From: Cymbomonas tetramitiformis
Taxonomy: Eukaryota; Chlorophyta; Pyramimonadophyceae; Pyramimonadales; Pyramimonadaceae
Assembly: GCA_001247695.2 (NCBI GenBank)
Contig: LGRX02029134.1
Coordinates: 1 to 64,000, forward strand
DNA: 64,000 nucleotides
Reading direction: 5' to 3'
In this document: positions 32,401-42,160 of the stretch, piece by piece
Layout: each line of letters opens with the position of its first letter
How positions within the stretch are numbered: the stretch's first letter is position 1
The notes under the pieces: generated by a model
Seen by the model: the letters and a program-made list of their open reading frames with translations, nothing else
Database searches by the model: none
What the model was told of the DNA's origin: nothing
Translations under genes and position numbers: made by a program

Positions 32401-32747
32401 AGAAGTGATCGGTTTCCACCGAGTTGCACGTAGGTGTTTGTTTATTATCTCGTGGCTGTATATCTTGTACCTGCTTTGCTAGGTAGTCACACCCACGGGT
32501 GGTGTGCTGGACTTCGGGTTTAGGCTTAGTTATTATGGGCTCTGACTAGCCCCTAGCCTGACCCTGCTTCCGTCTCGTGTCCGTGACATCCTAGCACTGT
32601 ACTATACAGTAGTACAGTACAGTAGTACAGTCATCGTTTCACTGTCTGGGTTTCCGAGAGCATAAAGCTTCGGCCAGACACAAGTTATATGATTATCAGT
32701 TTGATTCCTAGCGAGCTTAGCCTGACAGTGTATCTGTCTTCCTCGCA
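29465..32747 (+). mobile_element. Gag-only LTR retrotransposon (TR-GAG-like)
   Basis: Identical-length 243-bp LTRs at 29465-29707 and 32505-32747, beginning TGCTGGACTTCGGG and ending CTTCCTCGCA (canonical TG...CA). Target duplication TATTT at 29460-29464 and 32748-32752. GGTTATGGCCCGCACC directly after the 5' LTR matches the initiator tRNA-Met anticodon-arm primer site of copia-type elements. GGGTGGTG precedes the 3' LTR. The LTRs differ at only a couple of positions. The interior encodes a single Gag-like ORF and no protease, integrase or reverse transcriptase, so replication must rely on enzymes supplied in trans. Confidence 0.93.
30145..32319 (+). CDS. gag: Gag-like protein of the gag-only LTR element
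   Basis: 724 codons after a 437-nt leader. Residues 1-330 are mostly helical, with capsid-like content (LARENFDRKVAKTVATKIL; FELLLAVRIPSSKDPDRGI; VKRQFLKALGDSWLYRDLA). A coiled coil spans about residues 275-310 (LSSLQKQLERMQQDIRDLK). A zinc-knuckle-like Cys/His segment follows at about 355-380 (CKNAVCAQSGLKHWHAEC). The remainder is acidic and low-complexity. The last about 140 residues look unlike Gag and may be former non-coding or deleted pol-region sequence that stayed open. Expected role: assembly of cytoplasmic particles that package element RNA. Copia family membership is inferred from the primer site. Confidence 0.75.
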   Translation: MVTTANRLARSRVRRLETIFDDVGAQHAATPHTPQLPAPTTAAAREVLDKCKQLARENFDRKVAKTVATKILGDKSERFAGTEADAVDIFSQLMHELRTQFVLQSSAFAPLFELTDMAVEARHEANELLLSALTFLARPGSPARDWLEASGSDVPGDGKRAALEVVRMLQERSEPFDSFELLLAVRIPSSKDPDRGIREFNGLLRDVQRSHNLPEDAVKRQFLKALGDSWLYRDLANSLARADQRQGVSLLTIQARVREQFRHGLKVSDAPVSALSFGDGASDLAAALSSLQKQLERMQQDIRDLKRQKREGPPPAGKHLPRSAAKHHRAGVRPLGTAPPVSFDKRSGAFVPHCKNAVCAQSGLKHWHAECPNGGLHSAHYCGAVEDYETDCLAVRFQRFYDAGDEHAFESLCTMEGRPEVVELSAHSFVPDEPTSLRHFQDAAASAQDAAADDDGMAQFGLATFHSGARGSIPPPPAVRDPSALVAGGVPTAHDPPVAVPGALGLPGSVPSLQLGDSAPAPLFAGMRIEASDFGSEVSDNDQGSDNDSNGGQQVTFGSFGTLEHDSDRGASPLAAPMCRPRAPPSFLRCALMSSMLCCSLLASATASLVAVGGGDRGLVEPGATVHRSTGDLFASVSPLGATGIRDWPPDVRVLLSRSSMFKPPWESACLYSSVDLLSAVEPPCPLGSGGARFQKDSLQFTSGIFCVHIPTAELSSADQLQSG

Positions 32748-32752
32748 TATTT

Positions 32753-35700
32753 CATATTGTTCGCAGGTTTGCAGGTGGGCGCATAAGCGACAGCGCTCGC
32801 AGTGATACTGAATATCTGCACAGCGAATATTGATATCTGCACGCTCGAATAATCGACAGCACAGAGATTGTGCGAGGAGATTTTTTATCGCGAACATAAT
32901 CGCAGCAAATAGCGTCAGCAGAGAAGTCGTCTTGATTTTATAAGCGACAAGGTGTGCGCACAGTGTACGAACGCATGCAGTGATGTCAAAAATTGCAGGA
33001 ATGTCACAGTATGCGAGATTAAGATGCGCGAATGAAAATGATCGTCAGCACATATGATTTCATCAAGTGCGACTGGACGCACATAATTTCGTATAACAGC
33101 GCGCTCGCATTCGTCCATGCGACGTACATCAGCAATCATCAGTATGCGACGTACATCAGCAATCAGCAGTATGCGACGTACATCAGCAATCGATTTTGCA
33201 AATATGATCCTTTCGCACTGTTCGCAATAATCAGCGCGTACAATGATTTTTAGCGTGTCAGCACGATATCCATTTTCCATGATTTCATCAGATACGATGG
33301 ACGCTCGATTTTAGCGCGTACGATTCCTGATGTGTCTACATGCAGTGAGACATACATATGTGTACGCGCGTCAAAATCCTCTGCATAATGATTGTATACT
33401 TGCAGGAATGCTGTGGACACATGATCGTTATACTGCTGTGGATACATACTCAATATGACAGATCATGAATAATCATCAGCATTCATGCTTATCAGAAGCA
33501 TAGTAATGTATGAAAAATATGTGTGTGCGGAGATTTCAATGATTACGGCATGCACACACACACATATGCACATATACTCACTTGCAGTTTCACCAACATG
33601 CAGTACATAAAGAGTGCATTCAGCATTATACCATGTATACATTTTATGCTGAGTGACTGCAACACTGTGAATTGTGCATGCTTTACCAATACAGCTTGAC
33701 CACGATAACAGCTGTAGTATATATATATCAGTTTGATCACGCTAGCAACTGGTATACTAGCATCATGCTGTAATACATGAACATTGCATAAGCATATTGC
33801 AGTGCATGCTAATTATATTAGAACCCATGATAGTATAAGGTGCCTGAAAGTAGTCTTAACACCATAATTAGCTTGTCATGTCCTGGTGGAGCCGAGATGC
33901 TCTTCAGATCACATGTACATTCTATGGTGGATTACTGGATGGAATGCTCACCTGAGCTACATGTGAAATCTACCCAGCAACTCATTTTGTAATGAGATCA
34001 ACATGGAATTACAATAATCCCTAAACCTGATATATCACGTGAGATTTACTCAGTGCATGGTATGCTGACTGTCTTGCATGATGAATTGTCTAGGATATTG
34101 TAATATCCAGAACATATCCTACAGAGTGTGTAAAAGTGAACACACACACACACTGGCAGAAGTACTAGTCAGCAGTACTACACATTACACATACACTGGC
34201 ATTCATTATATATGTTGATATTCACTGACTCAGAGTGAATAGATCAATTATACTGTACATGATAATATGGATAACATTCCACAAACACATGTGCGTGTGG
34301 AATGTCAGTGATTGCGATAGATAAGGGAGCAGGATAAGACAACATGCTATAGGGCTGGATGGAGTTATCTCCAGACCCGAAGGCAAGATACTGCACCCAT
34401 GAAACAGCTGGTAACTGTTGGGTGCAGTCCACTCGTCATTCCACATATCATCGCTGGAGCAACAACAACAACTACGTTGCATATTGACAGTTGATTCAGA
34501 TTTGATCAGATCAAATGCATGCAACTCTCAGATCAGTATCTACATGACATCTGACAATAGTTGTTGAGGACAGCACACACATACAAATGTGTTGTGTCAA
34601 ATTGTTGTGATTGTATCAAGCAATGTCCAGATATGTTCTAAATAAGAAATATCATTTTGATAAATCTTAGAGCACAGACCTATGCTCAGAACAAATCATA
34701 GATTGACAAATATCACTAAAGTGGATGTTCCTAAATGGATGTTCCCACTTAAGTTGATAAATCTATATATAATCAGAATGTACATTTGCTGTACATGGGT
34801 TTAAATCAGTAAAGCCCAGAAATGCTGTCAACCATAGATGTTGATATACAGCACAATTCACTTATTTGCCATGAAATTTGTCATGTGCAAAAGTGAAGTT
34901 TATTGCAGTGATTCTGTACTTTACATTCCACATACACAGAGATATGTACATAAATCAACATATATCTATATATATGTTGAAAAACGGCCAAAATCGGTGA
35001 AAATCTTTGGCGATTAATTTGAAAATTGAAAATTGGACCTTGTTTTATTTGATATTATGATTTTATACCTATTAAGGTATGAGAAAATCATAATGACACA
35101 TGTCATATCTCGTGTAACGCCCTAGATATTAGGTGTGGAATATATAGGGGTGTACATATTGCTGTAACAATAAATCGGTCAAAATGCTGTACGTGAAATA
35201 CATTTTGAAAATTTCAGAATTGATTTTTTTTGCTAAAATGAATATTTAGCTATCAAATAACAATCCCTGATTTATGCAGCATGTGTAACACTCTGTAACA
35301 CCCTAAAATTGAATGTGTGTGTCAGGGGTGTAACATACCCTCTGAAAACCACTTAACATTCAGTTAGGTATTAAATGCAGTTTTGCTTTAAAACATTTGC
35401 TAAATATTTATACTGCTTATTTTTTACCTATAGTAGGGTTACTGATACCATGTAACACCCTAATCACATTATTGGGTATATGGGCCGCTGTAACCTGACA
35501 TGCCCAACAATGCCACTATAATTTCGATAGATTCGTGTTTGGCATTAACATATCATGCTGTATTCGACACAGACATGATTATATATCGTGCAACAACCCA
35601 AGAACTGTTGGGCAACAACCCTACAACTGTATGCGCTGCTTCCTATAAGGACTGCAAGCTATAAGCTATAAGCTATAAGGTATATAAACAACCGGACTGC

Positions 35701-36500
35701 CTATGTATTCACACTTCCTCAAGGGGGGAAGAAGGTGGATAGGATTCACACATATCCATTTCATATTCCGATCTGGTGATTTCTGATGGATTGCTTTTGA
35801 TAAAATCACTGCATCCACAAATAACGTTGAAATCTGTACAACGTTAAATCCACCATCACTAATAAAGTGTAAACTCGGATGGGAAACTATATCCCGAAAC
35901 TTGTATTGAAAATGACTATTCCTTACAATAAAATATTGCACCTAAGGGAATAAGGGTTTCATCGTCTGAAATAGGAAAAGACTTTTACATTGACTTTAGT
36001 TCCTGAATCCAGAATCGCATAGAAAAAATGTCCTATCATGTGCAAATAGAAAGCACATTAGATTCAGATTCTGAGCATACAAATGGACTTGAATGCACTC
36101 GGGTTTGTACTAAGTTGCAATTGTCCAAAGTTTTATTCTGACATCACTATTTATTTGTGGAATAACATACAATGGTATAAACCATCCACATAACAACCTC
36201 ATCTCTTAACTTGTGTTTTAAAACAATCGCATTTCCATCCGACAAGTCTTTATCCAAGTTGCAGCTCGGCAAATCCAACATTGCATTTTGAAAACGTTGT
36301 GGGCTTTCCTTCTTAAATGCATATGCATATGAAAGCTCACTCTGTGCCCGGAGGCACAGCGTGAGCCGATATGCCTATGCGTCCGTATGTGTGTCATCGG
36401 GGGTAATCTGGGATTGGCACGATGACAGTGAAATTGGGCTTGAAATCACGATGAGAATGAATACCAGATGTCCGGGGTATGACACTATGACAGTATGACA
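32753..36500. other. AT-rich region without recognisable genes
   Basis: About 3.7 kb with no ORF that shows a domain. Contents: a 27-bp triplet repeat CGACGTACATCAGCAAT near 33120-33190, (CA)n tracts near 33550 and 34140, and numerous short AT-rich palindromes. It could be an intergenic spacer, decayed viral DNA or introns. Confidence 0.5.
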
Positions 36501-36539
36501 GTATGACACTATAGTAGTATGACAGTACTGTGGGGGGGT

Positions 36540-36675
36540 GTATATTATATTATTCATTTGATTTCTAAAATACTTTTTAAAAAAAGCCAACCTCCCACCT
36601 CCCACCTCCCTTTTTTAAATATTTTGTTGAATAAAAAAATACATATTGATATAGTAATTTAAGACTGCACCGTTA
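36540..36675 (-). repeat. Dispersed repeat related to 22330-22446
   Basis: Read on the minus strand, TTAAATTACTATAT, a T-rich stretch, then AAAAAAGGGAGGTGGGAGG and AAAAAG.ATTTTAGAA match 22330-22446 in order. It is a second, inverted copy of the short repeat that LTR element A entered. Confidence 0.6.
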
Positions 36676-36685
36676 CACGCCACAT

Positions 36686-37969
36686 TTGCCCTCCGGTGGT
36701 GTCACCGCAGCTCCCACCACACTCTGTGAGCCAGCAGCTGCCTCCACACCGCCCCTGGGACACAGTGCCGATGAGGCCCTTGTGGGCACGCCCACCGATC
36801 ACACCGTCTATACTGACGGTGCAACCGCCGCTGACACCCCTACATCTCTCAGCACAGCTCTCGAGGCCGACACTACAGTGGCCTCCGAGCAACCGCCTAC
36901 ACCCGGTGCCCCTGACAGCTCCCCAGCCCCCTTGGATTATACACCATACCCCGGGCTTGAGAGTATTGGCCGGTGGGCCGATGTCTCCGACTCAGACTGC
37001 GAGTCAGACACCGAGGGCTATCCGCCCCAACACACACCTCCTCCTCCTCCAGTATCCGACACTGACGGTACGGTGCCTGCTCAGCCCACTGCCGATAGGG
37101 CAACTACACGGGCTACAGCGGGCACCCTGCCTGCATTGGTGGACACTGACCGGCTGGCTGCTACCTCAGACACACACATGCAGCCCCCGGTCCCGTCCAC
37201 AGTGCAGGCCTGTGCCGTCACACCGGATTTCCACTTCCCTCCTATCCCTGAATCTCAGGAGGACACCTCGGAGACCACTACTAAGTGGAAGCAGTTCATG
37301 GCAGACACCTCGATCCGCACTGACACACCTCGGCCACGGCCAAACAGCTCACACCCCCCAGAGCACTCTCAGTGGGATTTCTCAGTTATGCCATCTCCCT
37401 CCTTCCAGCGGCTTAATCAGTTCCTGGAGAACTACAGCCTAACACACTCCTCATATTGCACCGACGACCCTGATGATGATTGGGCCCAGTTTGAGGTCTT
37501 TGATGACCACCATTTGGGCCCCACAGATCAGCATTGAGGTCTACGACCCTGCGGTTGCAGCGCCGTGGGGAGAGACCTCAGCTGCACCGACGGTGCCCCG
37601 CACTGTCACCACGGCACACCGGTGTTCCTCCCTCTGCTTGGGAAAGGCCGCCGTGCCTCCAACACGCACGGACGCCTCCTTGTAGATTCAGGAGCCTCAC
37701 ATCTCCTCCTGAATAACAGGGAGCTCTTCACTGAGTTGTCCCCGTGCACCTCCAGCATGACCACAGCCTCGGATCAGCATTACAGGCCTCACAGTGTCGG
37801 CACAGCCTCCATTGATTTCCAGTACACCGACGGCACTTGGATCACACTCCCATTTCTCCAAGCCTTCTATGATCCAAATGCCCCAAACCTCCTCTCAGTC
37901 CGCCAGATGCTCAGACACGGGGCCCGCTCCCCTGACTTCATCGACCTCACATGGCACCACGGTGCTTGA
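36686..37969 (+). pseudogene. Copia-type gag/protease fragment
   Basis: Two plus-strand frames (36686-37537 and 37565-37969) are separated by a stop and a frame change. The first is Pro/Thr/Asp-rich, like the linker of a Gag-Pol polyprotein. The second contains the aspartic-protease signature LLVDSGASHLLL (about 37679-37714), followed by VGTASIDFQ and the PNLLSVRQML motif that typically follows the protease in Ty1/copia polyproteins. Integrase and reverse transcriptase are absent, so it is truncated at both ends. No LTRs were found around it. The aspartic-protease call is secure; the copia assignment is from the NLLSV motif. Confidence 0.7.
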
Positions 37970-38241
37970 ACAAGGCTACAATTCAAGCAATTGCAATATC
38001 TTTATGGCAGGAAAGATTGACCAGTAAATTAACAGGTTGAGCAACAGCTCCTCCAAATAGTTACTTCAAGTTAGAACAGCCTCCAAATGGGCAGAATTCA
38101 GGTCTTATACTTTCATCAAGGCGCGCAGTTCATATCTCTAATCGATCTGTCCCATGTCGGCTGCCATATCATCATCTGCCACCTATACAAATCCTAATCA
38201 GAGAATCTGCATTTGGACAATCCTAATCAAGACAGTTGATT

Positions 38242-38967
38242 TCATTGTCCCTTGCTGGTCTTTGCCTTCTTCCTACGAGGAGCCACGTCAAGCACTTCTT
38301 CGTCATCACTGTCACTGCTTAAGGTGCATTTCAAATGAGTTATATACTCATGTGTCCAACATCTCGGATATTTCCTGGGTTGCCTCTTCGTCTCTTCGGA
38401 CACCCCAGCCTTATTCTCACCCATTGAAGTCAATCCAGTATCTGACCCAGATGGTTTCTTCGGTGGTACATGAACAGTCTCCACCACAGAGGCTGGGGCA
38501 TCCTCAGATATGGCCTCAGACTTCTGCTCGGTGATAGGCTGATCCTCTGGCTGAACAGGTGAGGTCGGGGAGGTGCCCTTTGGCACCCAGATAATTTCAC
38601 CCTTATCATCCATGATCAATTGCAGTCCCAGTCTCTTCAACTTTCGAGCTTCAGCTTGTTCTTCAGCATCGTCAGCTACCAAGTCATCGAACTCGCTGAC
38701 GTCATCCTCGGTGTCATCATATTCAGGCGAGGCGGGCTCCCATTTCGGACTGGCAGTGTCCATGTCATGCTTACTGTTTGTGACACCCGCGTCATCGTTG
38801 TCATCCGAACCTGGTAGCTTCTCCTTACTGTCAGTGACACCCGCGTCATCATTGTCATCAGAATCTGGTAACTTCTCCTTACTCCAGGACACAGCGCCTG
38901 TACCCGAATCGTCACTGTCCGTAGGCGCTGATGGGACGAGTGGGACTGCTTGAACTGCTACTTGCAT
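38242..38967 (-). CDS. Acidic hypothetical protein with SDDNDDAGVT repeats
   Basis: 241 codons from ATG 38967. The N-terminus is MQVAVQAVP. Two tandem repeats with KEKLP.SDDNDDAGVT follow at about residues 30-65. The middle is strongly acidic. WVPKGTSPTSPVQPEDQP lies in the centre. The C-terminus is basic and resembles a nuclear localisation signal (PRRKKAKTSKGQ). No family recognised. Its first codons and upstream DNA are repeated at 39262, 40750 and 40975 as a dispersed module, so it may be an element-borne gene. Coding is plausible because the frame is long in AT-moderate DNA and the composition is biased. Confidence 0.5.
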   Translation of the reverse strand: MQVAVQAVPLVPSAPTDSDDSGTGAVSWSKEKLPDSDDNDDAGVTDSKEKLPGSDDNDDAGVTNSKHDMDTASPKWEPASPEYDDTEDDVSEFDDLVADDAEEQAEARKLKRLGLQLIMDDKGEIIWVPKGTSPTSPVQPEDQPITEQKSEAISEDAPASVVETVHVPPKKPSGSDTGLTSMGENKAGVSEETKRQPRKYPRCWTHEYITHLKCTLSSDSDDEEVLDVAPRRKKAKTSKGQ

Positions 38968-38974
38968 ATAAAAT

Positions 38975-39110
38975 ACTTTTACTTATTCTAGATGAAATCC
39001 AGCAGGCGGAATATTCCATGTGAATCAAGATGGCTAAATTGTCCATTAAAAAACGATGGAATATTGTAAAGGAATATTACTGTATTAAAAGAAATCGCCT
39101 GCGGCAGCCA
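38975..39110. repeat. Recurring bidirectional module, copy 1
   Basis: On the plus strand it encodes MAKLSIKKRWNIVKEYYC, resembling the first helix-turn-helix of Tc1/mariner-type transposases, and ends at CGCCTGCGGCAGCCA. On the minus strand it leads into ATGCAAGTAGCAGTTCAAGC, the start of the acidic protein. Related copies lie at about 40735-40905 and 40965-41112, and a partial, inverted one at 39240-39300. Confidence 0.55.
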
Positions 39111-39116
39111 CTTTCC

Positions 39117-39245
39117 GTAGCAATTCAGGACCTCCGATTACTTTTCAGGACCTCCGATTCGCATTCAGGACCTCCGATTAGCATTCAGGACCTCCAATTA
39201 GCATTCTGGACCTCCGATTAGCATTCAGGACCTTCGATAAGGATT
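39117..39245. repeat. 20-bp minisatellite ATTCAGGACCTCCGATTAGC
   Basis: Six imperfect consecutive copies. No coding role seen. Confidence 0.85.
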
Positions 39246-39350
39246 CATCTAGAACCAGCAAAATTAGTTCCCATGCAAGTACCAGTGCAAGTAGTCCCAC
39301 CAGTCTCACCAGTCCCCTCAGTCCCACCAGTCCAACCAGCCCCTTTCGTA

Positions 39351-40295
39351 CAGTAATACCTCACCTTTAAGGAAACAGGAATTTGGAGCCAGCCTAGCTT
39401 TTTTCGTATTTTTCTGACCCCCCCCCTGCCAGCGTCAGCCTCTTACCGAAATTACTAACGAATAGGAAACGCGATTCGAGCGTCAGCCAGCCTCTTCTCT
39501 TAAATCCATTTCTTTTTAGGGACTGGAAAGCGCAGTCAGCCAGCGCATTCTCTTAAATTCAGCATGGATCCGAGCAGTCGCCAGGAACTGCGAGAATTGC
39601 ATGCTGACTTGCAAAGTGGGATGATTAGTCAGGAAGACTACGACGACTTGAAGTCGATAGTCATATCGCGTATCAAGGCCAAAGCGCCACTCAATGAGAG
39701 TCCCAGCGGTGAGACCGAGAAAGCGTCAATGCAGAGTGACACGGTTGAGTTGGTTGAAGACTCGGATGAGGACCTTCCCGAAATATAGGTTGAATTTCAG
39801 CCTATATTTGGGTGAGATTCCTATGGCGTGTTACGTGTTACGCGTAAAACTCACAAGGCCCGAAATACGTAATTTACGCGTAATTTGCGCCCCGCGTGAG
39901 ACACCGCGGGGGGGGCGTATCATGCAACATAGGACTGTAGCTATCGTGCATTAACCAATAATCCTTAATAATAAACGCGGTGCAGAAAAAGCCTTTATTT
40001 GCCATTGAAAATTTTCAGAATTTCATGAAATATCGACTATAATTTCCTTAGATTCAGCTACAATTTCCTTAATAATAATGGAATTTTCTGATGTTCAGCT
40101 AGCCTTCGTTTCCTTAATATGACTTTCCGATTTCCGTTAACGAAATGATTCGGCAGCCTTCATTTCCTTATTTGGGTACATTTTCTTAATGTTTTTTTCC
40201 AGCCCAGCTTTTTTCGCATTTTTCCGACCCCCCACCCCCCCGAAAAGCTGGCTGTTTCCTTAACCTAGCATTTCCTTAAATGTGAGGCACTACTG
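39351..40295. mobile_element. TA-flanked DNA transposon (Tc1/mariner/pogo-type ends)
   Basis: A 945-bp element with terminal inverted repeats CAGTAATACCTCACCTTTAAGG at the left and the complement of CAGTAGTGCCTCACATTTAAGG at the right. It is flanked by TA at 39349-39350 and 40296-40297. It sits in the left arm of a palindrome; the flanks CCTTTCG-TA and TA-TTCGTATTTG join to match the other arm (ATACGAATACGAAAGG). That independently confirms the element boundaries. It contains the 74-codon ORF at 39564 and no transposase, so it is non-autonomous. Confidence 0.85.
39564..39788 (+). CDS. 74-residue SHOCT-like small protein inside the DNA transposon
   Basis: MDPSSRQELRELHADLQSGM, then ISQEDYDDLKSIV: the pattern LxxLxxGxIxxExxxxLK resembles the short C-terminal oligomerisation (SHOCT) motif. 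An acidic tail follows. It may be the remaining N-terminal exon of a lost transposon gene. Role unknown. Confidence 0.4.
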   Translation: MDPSSRQELRELHADLQSGMISQEDYDDLKSIVISRIKAKAPLNESPSGETEKASMQSDTVELVEDSDEDLPEI

Positions 40296-40560
40296 TATTC
40301 GTATTTGTAAAGGGCACGGACAAGGTCAGGAAATACTCAGTAATATATGATAAATCTTCGAATACATGTACGTTCGCCACACGTGCACGGCTTCGGTACA
40401 AAAATTTGAGTTTCTTTTGTACAGGTTGTCGACAACGCGGGCAACCATTAAACACTTCAGCACAATTATCACAGTAGCTGAAACATTTACAAGGCGTGAA
40501 TAGTATGTAGCTGCAAATATTGCGCTCTCTTTTGCCAGTGCACGTGTGGCGAACGTACAT
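40276..40560 (-). CDS. RING-finger-like ORF in the palindrome loop
   Basis: 94 codons. The segment NICSYILFTPCKCFSYCDNC, followed by CPRCRQPV and KKLKFLY, has the spacing of the C-terminal half of an IAP-type RING finger (C..C..C..C then CPxCR). The first Cys pair is incomplete, so it is a partial RING. The 5' part overlaps the right palindrome arm and the 3' end runs into the DNA transposon terminus, so this is probably a captured fragment and not an intact gene. Confidence 0.4.
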   Translation of the reverse strand: MYVRHTCTGKRERNICSYILFTPCKCFSYCDNCAEVFNGCPRCRQPVQKKLKFLYRSRARVANVHVFEDLSYITEYFLTLSVPFTNTNTVVPHI

Positions 40561-40639
40561 GTATTCGAAGATTTATCATATTACTGAGTATTTCCTGACC
40601 TCGTCGTGCCCTTTACAAATACGAATACGAAAGGGGCTG

Positions 40640-41290
40640 CTTGGACTGGTGGGACTGGTGGGACTGGTGGACCGTGTGACCGGGTGGGACCGTGGGACTG
40701 GTGGGACTGGTGGGACTGGTGGTACTACTTACACTGGTACTTGCATGGAAACTAATTTTGCTGGTTCTAGATGAAATCAAGCAGGCGGAATATTCCATGT
40801 GAACCAAGCTGGCTAAATTGCCCATTAAAAACGCGATGGAAATTTGCAAGGGAGTATTCCTATATTCAAATAAAATTGCCTGCGGCAGCCAGTTTTTAGG
40901 TGTACTTATTGTGGGGCGGATGGGAATAAAGGCACCGGAGGGATTGGTGGGATTTGTGGGACTGGTACATGCATGTAAACTACTTATATACAGGCGGAAT
41001 ATTCCATGTGCATCAAGATGGCTGAATTGCCCATTAAAAAAACGTTCGAAATTTGTAAAGGAGTTTTCCTGTATTTACAAAAAGATCGCCTGCGGTAGCC
41101 AGTTTTTGGGTGTACTTGTCCGGTTAGACAAATGGGACTGGTCAGACTAATGGGACTCACGGGTCGGATGGGTCGGATGGGACTAATGAGAATGGTGACA
41201 CTGATTATACTAATGGGACAGGTGGGTCCGACGGGACCGGTGGAATTGATGGACCGAAAGAGGCTGCTGGCCCTTGTGGGACGGATGGGA
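40640..41290. repeat. GGGACTGGT-rich DNA with module copies 2 and 3
   Basis: Runs of GGACTGGTGG words at 40640-40725 and related TGGGAC words at 41120-41285 surround two copies of the module: TGGCTAAATTGCCCATTAAAAA (40810) and TGGCTGAATTGCCCATTAAAAA (41025). On the minus strand the GGGACT runs would encode the VPPVSP-type start of the MQV-family peptide. The large retrotransposon 3' end abuts this DNA. Confidence 0.6.
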
Positions 41291-41393
41291 AAAGAAAAAG
41301 AAAAAAGAAAAAGAAAAAATGTGACTCTTCCTACTGGAAGCGTGATATTTGAAGGTGCACAGCTGTTACGCCTGCCCCTAGTCACATGCACAA

Positions 41394-42160
41394 TCAAGGC
41401 GGCTTCTTACTGTTTTTTAGAGCCTTCTCCTTCTCCGACCTGCTGTGTGAAATCAACATCTTGGCAGCCCATTCCACCGCGATGCTACTGATTTTCTTGA
41501 GGAGGGCCTCCGCTTCCTTCTTGTTGAAGCCTAGGTGTTGCGTGAGAGCCCTTGCGTTGTGTTCATATACCGACCCCGTGGTTCCGAAAACCATCGGGTG
41601 AAAGAACACTTTATAGCCTTTGGATCTGAGTAGTTCCATAAGGGGCTCATACTTGTTGAGTTTATCGTGAAGGGACACATACCAGCGAGTGTCCCACGTG
41701 AAGGCCACCTCTATGAGGTGGATTTCTCCCACATCCTCCCTGTGGGTGTTTTCCGGCCTGCCTGGGGGGGCGTCCCTGACGTCCTCTGCACCCTTGATCA
41801 TGACAATATCCACAAAGTGTGGTATGTCGTCTGGGGGGTCCTTCGCCCCCGGGTGGTCTCTCCCGTCCCTACGGCACTGACCCCTTTTGAGTACGAAGTC
41901 CGGTATCGGGCGGGTACATTTGTTAGTCCCGTCGAGCCCCGCGTGGTGTGCGATCCAGATCGGACTGGCGCCCGTTCGTCCCTTCCTGATCGCTTCGTAA
42001 AGGGTCCTTGCCACTTCGTTGTGCCTGGCTGTGGCCATGTTCATGCTGGTCTCGTCTTTGCATCCAGCCAGCCTGTGTGCCGGAGTGTCCCTCCTCCCGC
42101 AGAGGGCGCAGTCCGGGACCGGATATTTGTTCGGCCATATGAGGTGCTTCCTGGCAGGTC
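41394..42160 (-). CDS. Retrotransposon ORF2 3' part: CCHC knuckle and restriction-like endonuclease
   Basis: This frame continues ORF2 after a one-base shift near 42150-42160. It starts with KHLIWPNKYP, then the knuckle CALCGRRDTPAHRLAGC (C-x2-C-x7-H-x4-C, about 42110-42060). Next come the PD-(D/E)xK-type elements PIPDFVLKRG, VDIVMIKG, IHLIEVAFTWD and KLNKYEPLMELL, as in R2/NeSL/Dualen endonucleases. This enzyme nicks target DNA to prime reverse transcription. Internal ATGs exist but independent translation is unlikely. The frameshift would separate it from the reverse transcriptase unless it is recoded or is a sequencing error. Confidence 0.82.

Larger units (their letters stand above)
39246..40772. 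repeat. Interrupted palindrome with a RING-like loop
   Basis: The left arm is 39246-39350 continued at 40298-40385. The right arm is about 40538-40772 in reverse complement. Examples: CTAGAACCAGCAAAATTAGT (39249) matches the complement near 40750, and GTAAAGGGCACGG (40307) matches the complement near 40608. The left arm is split by the DNA element at 39351-40295; the unsplit palindrome would have arms of about 200-230 bp around a 150-bp loop. Confidence 0.75.

Noticed and set aside
33900..36000. Several 60-100 codon ORFs in AT-rich DNA
   Set aside because: No domain, no conserved composition, no splice support; expected by chance.
39117..39245. Possible CRISPR-like array (regular short repeats)
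   Set aside because: Repeats are contiguous without unique spacers, and the genome is eukaryotic; it is a minisatellite. The same reasoning applies to 14760-15308.
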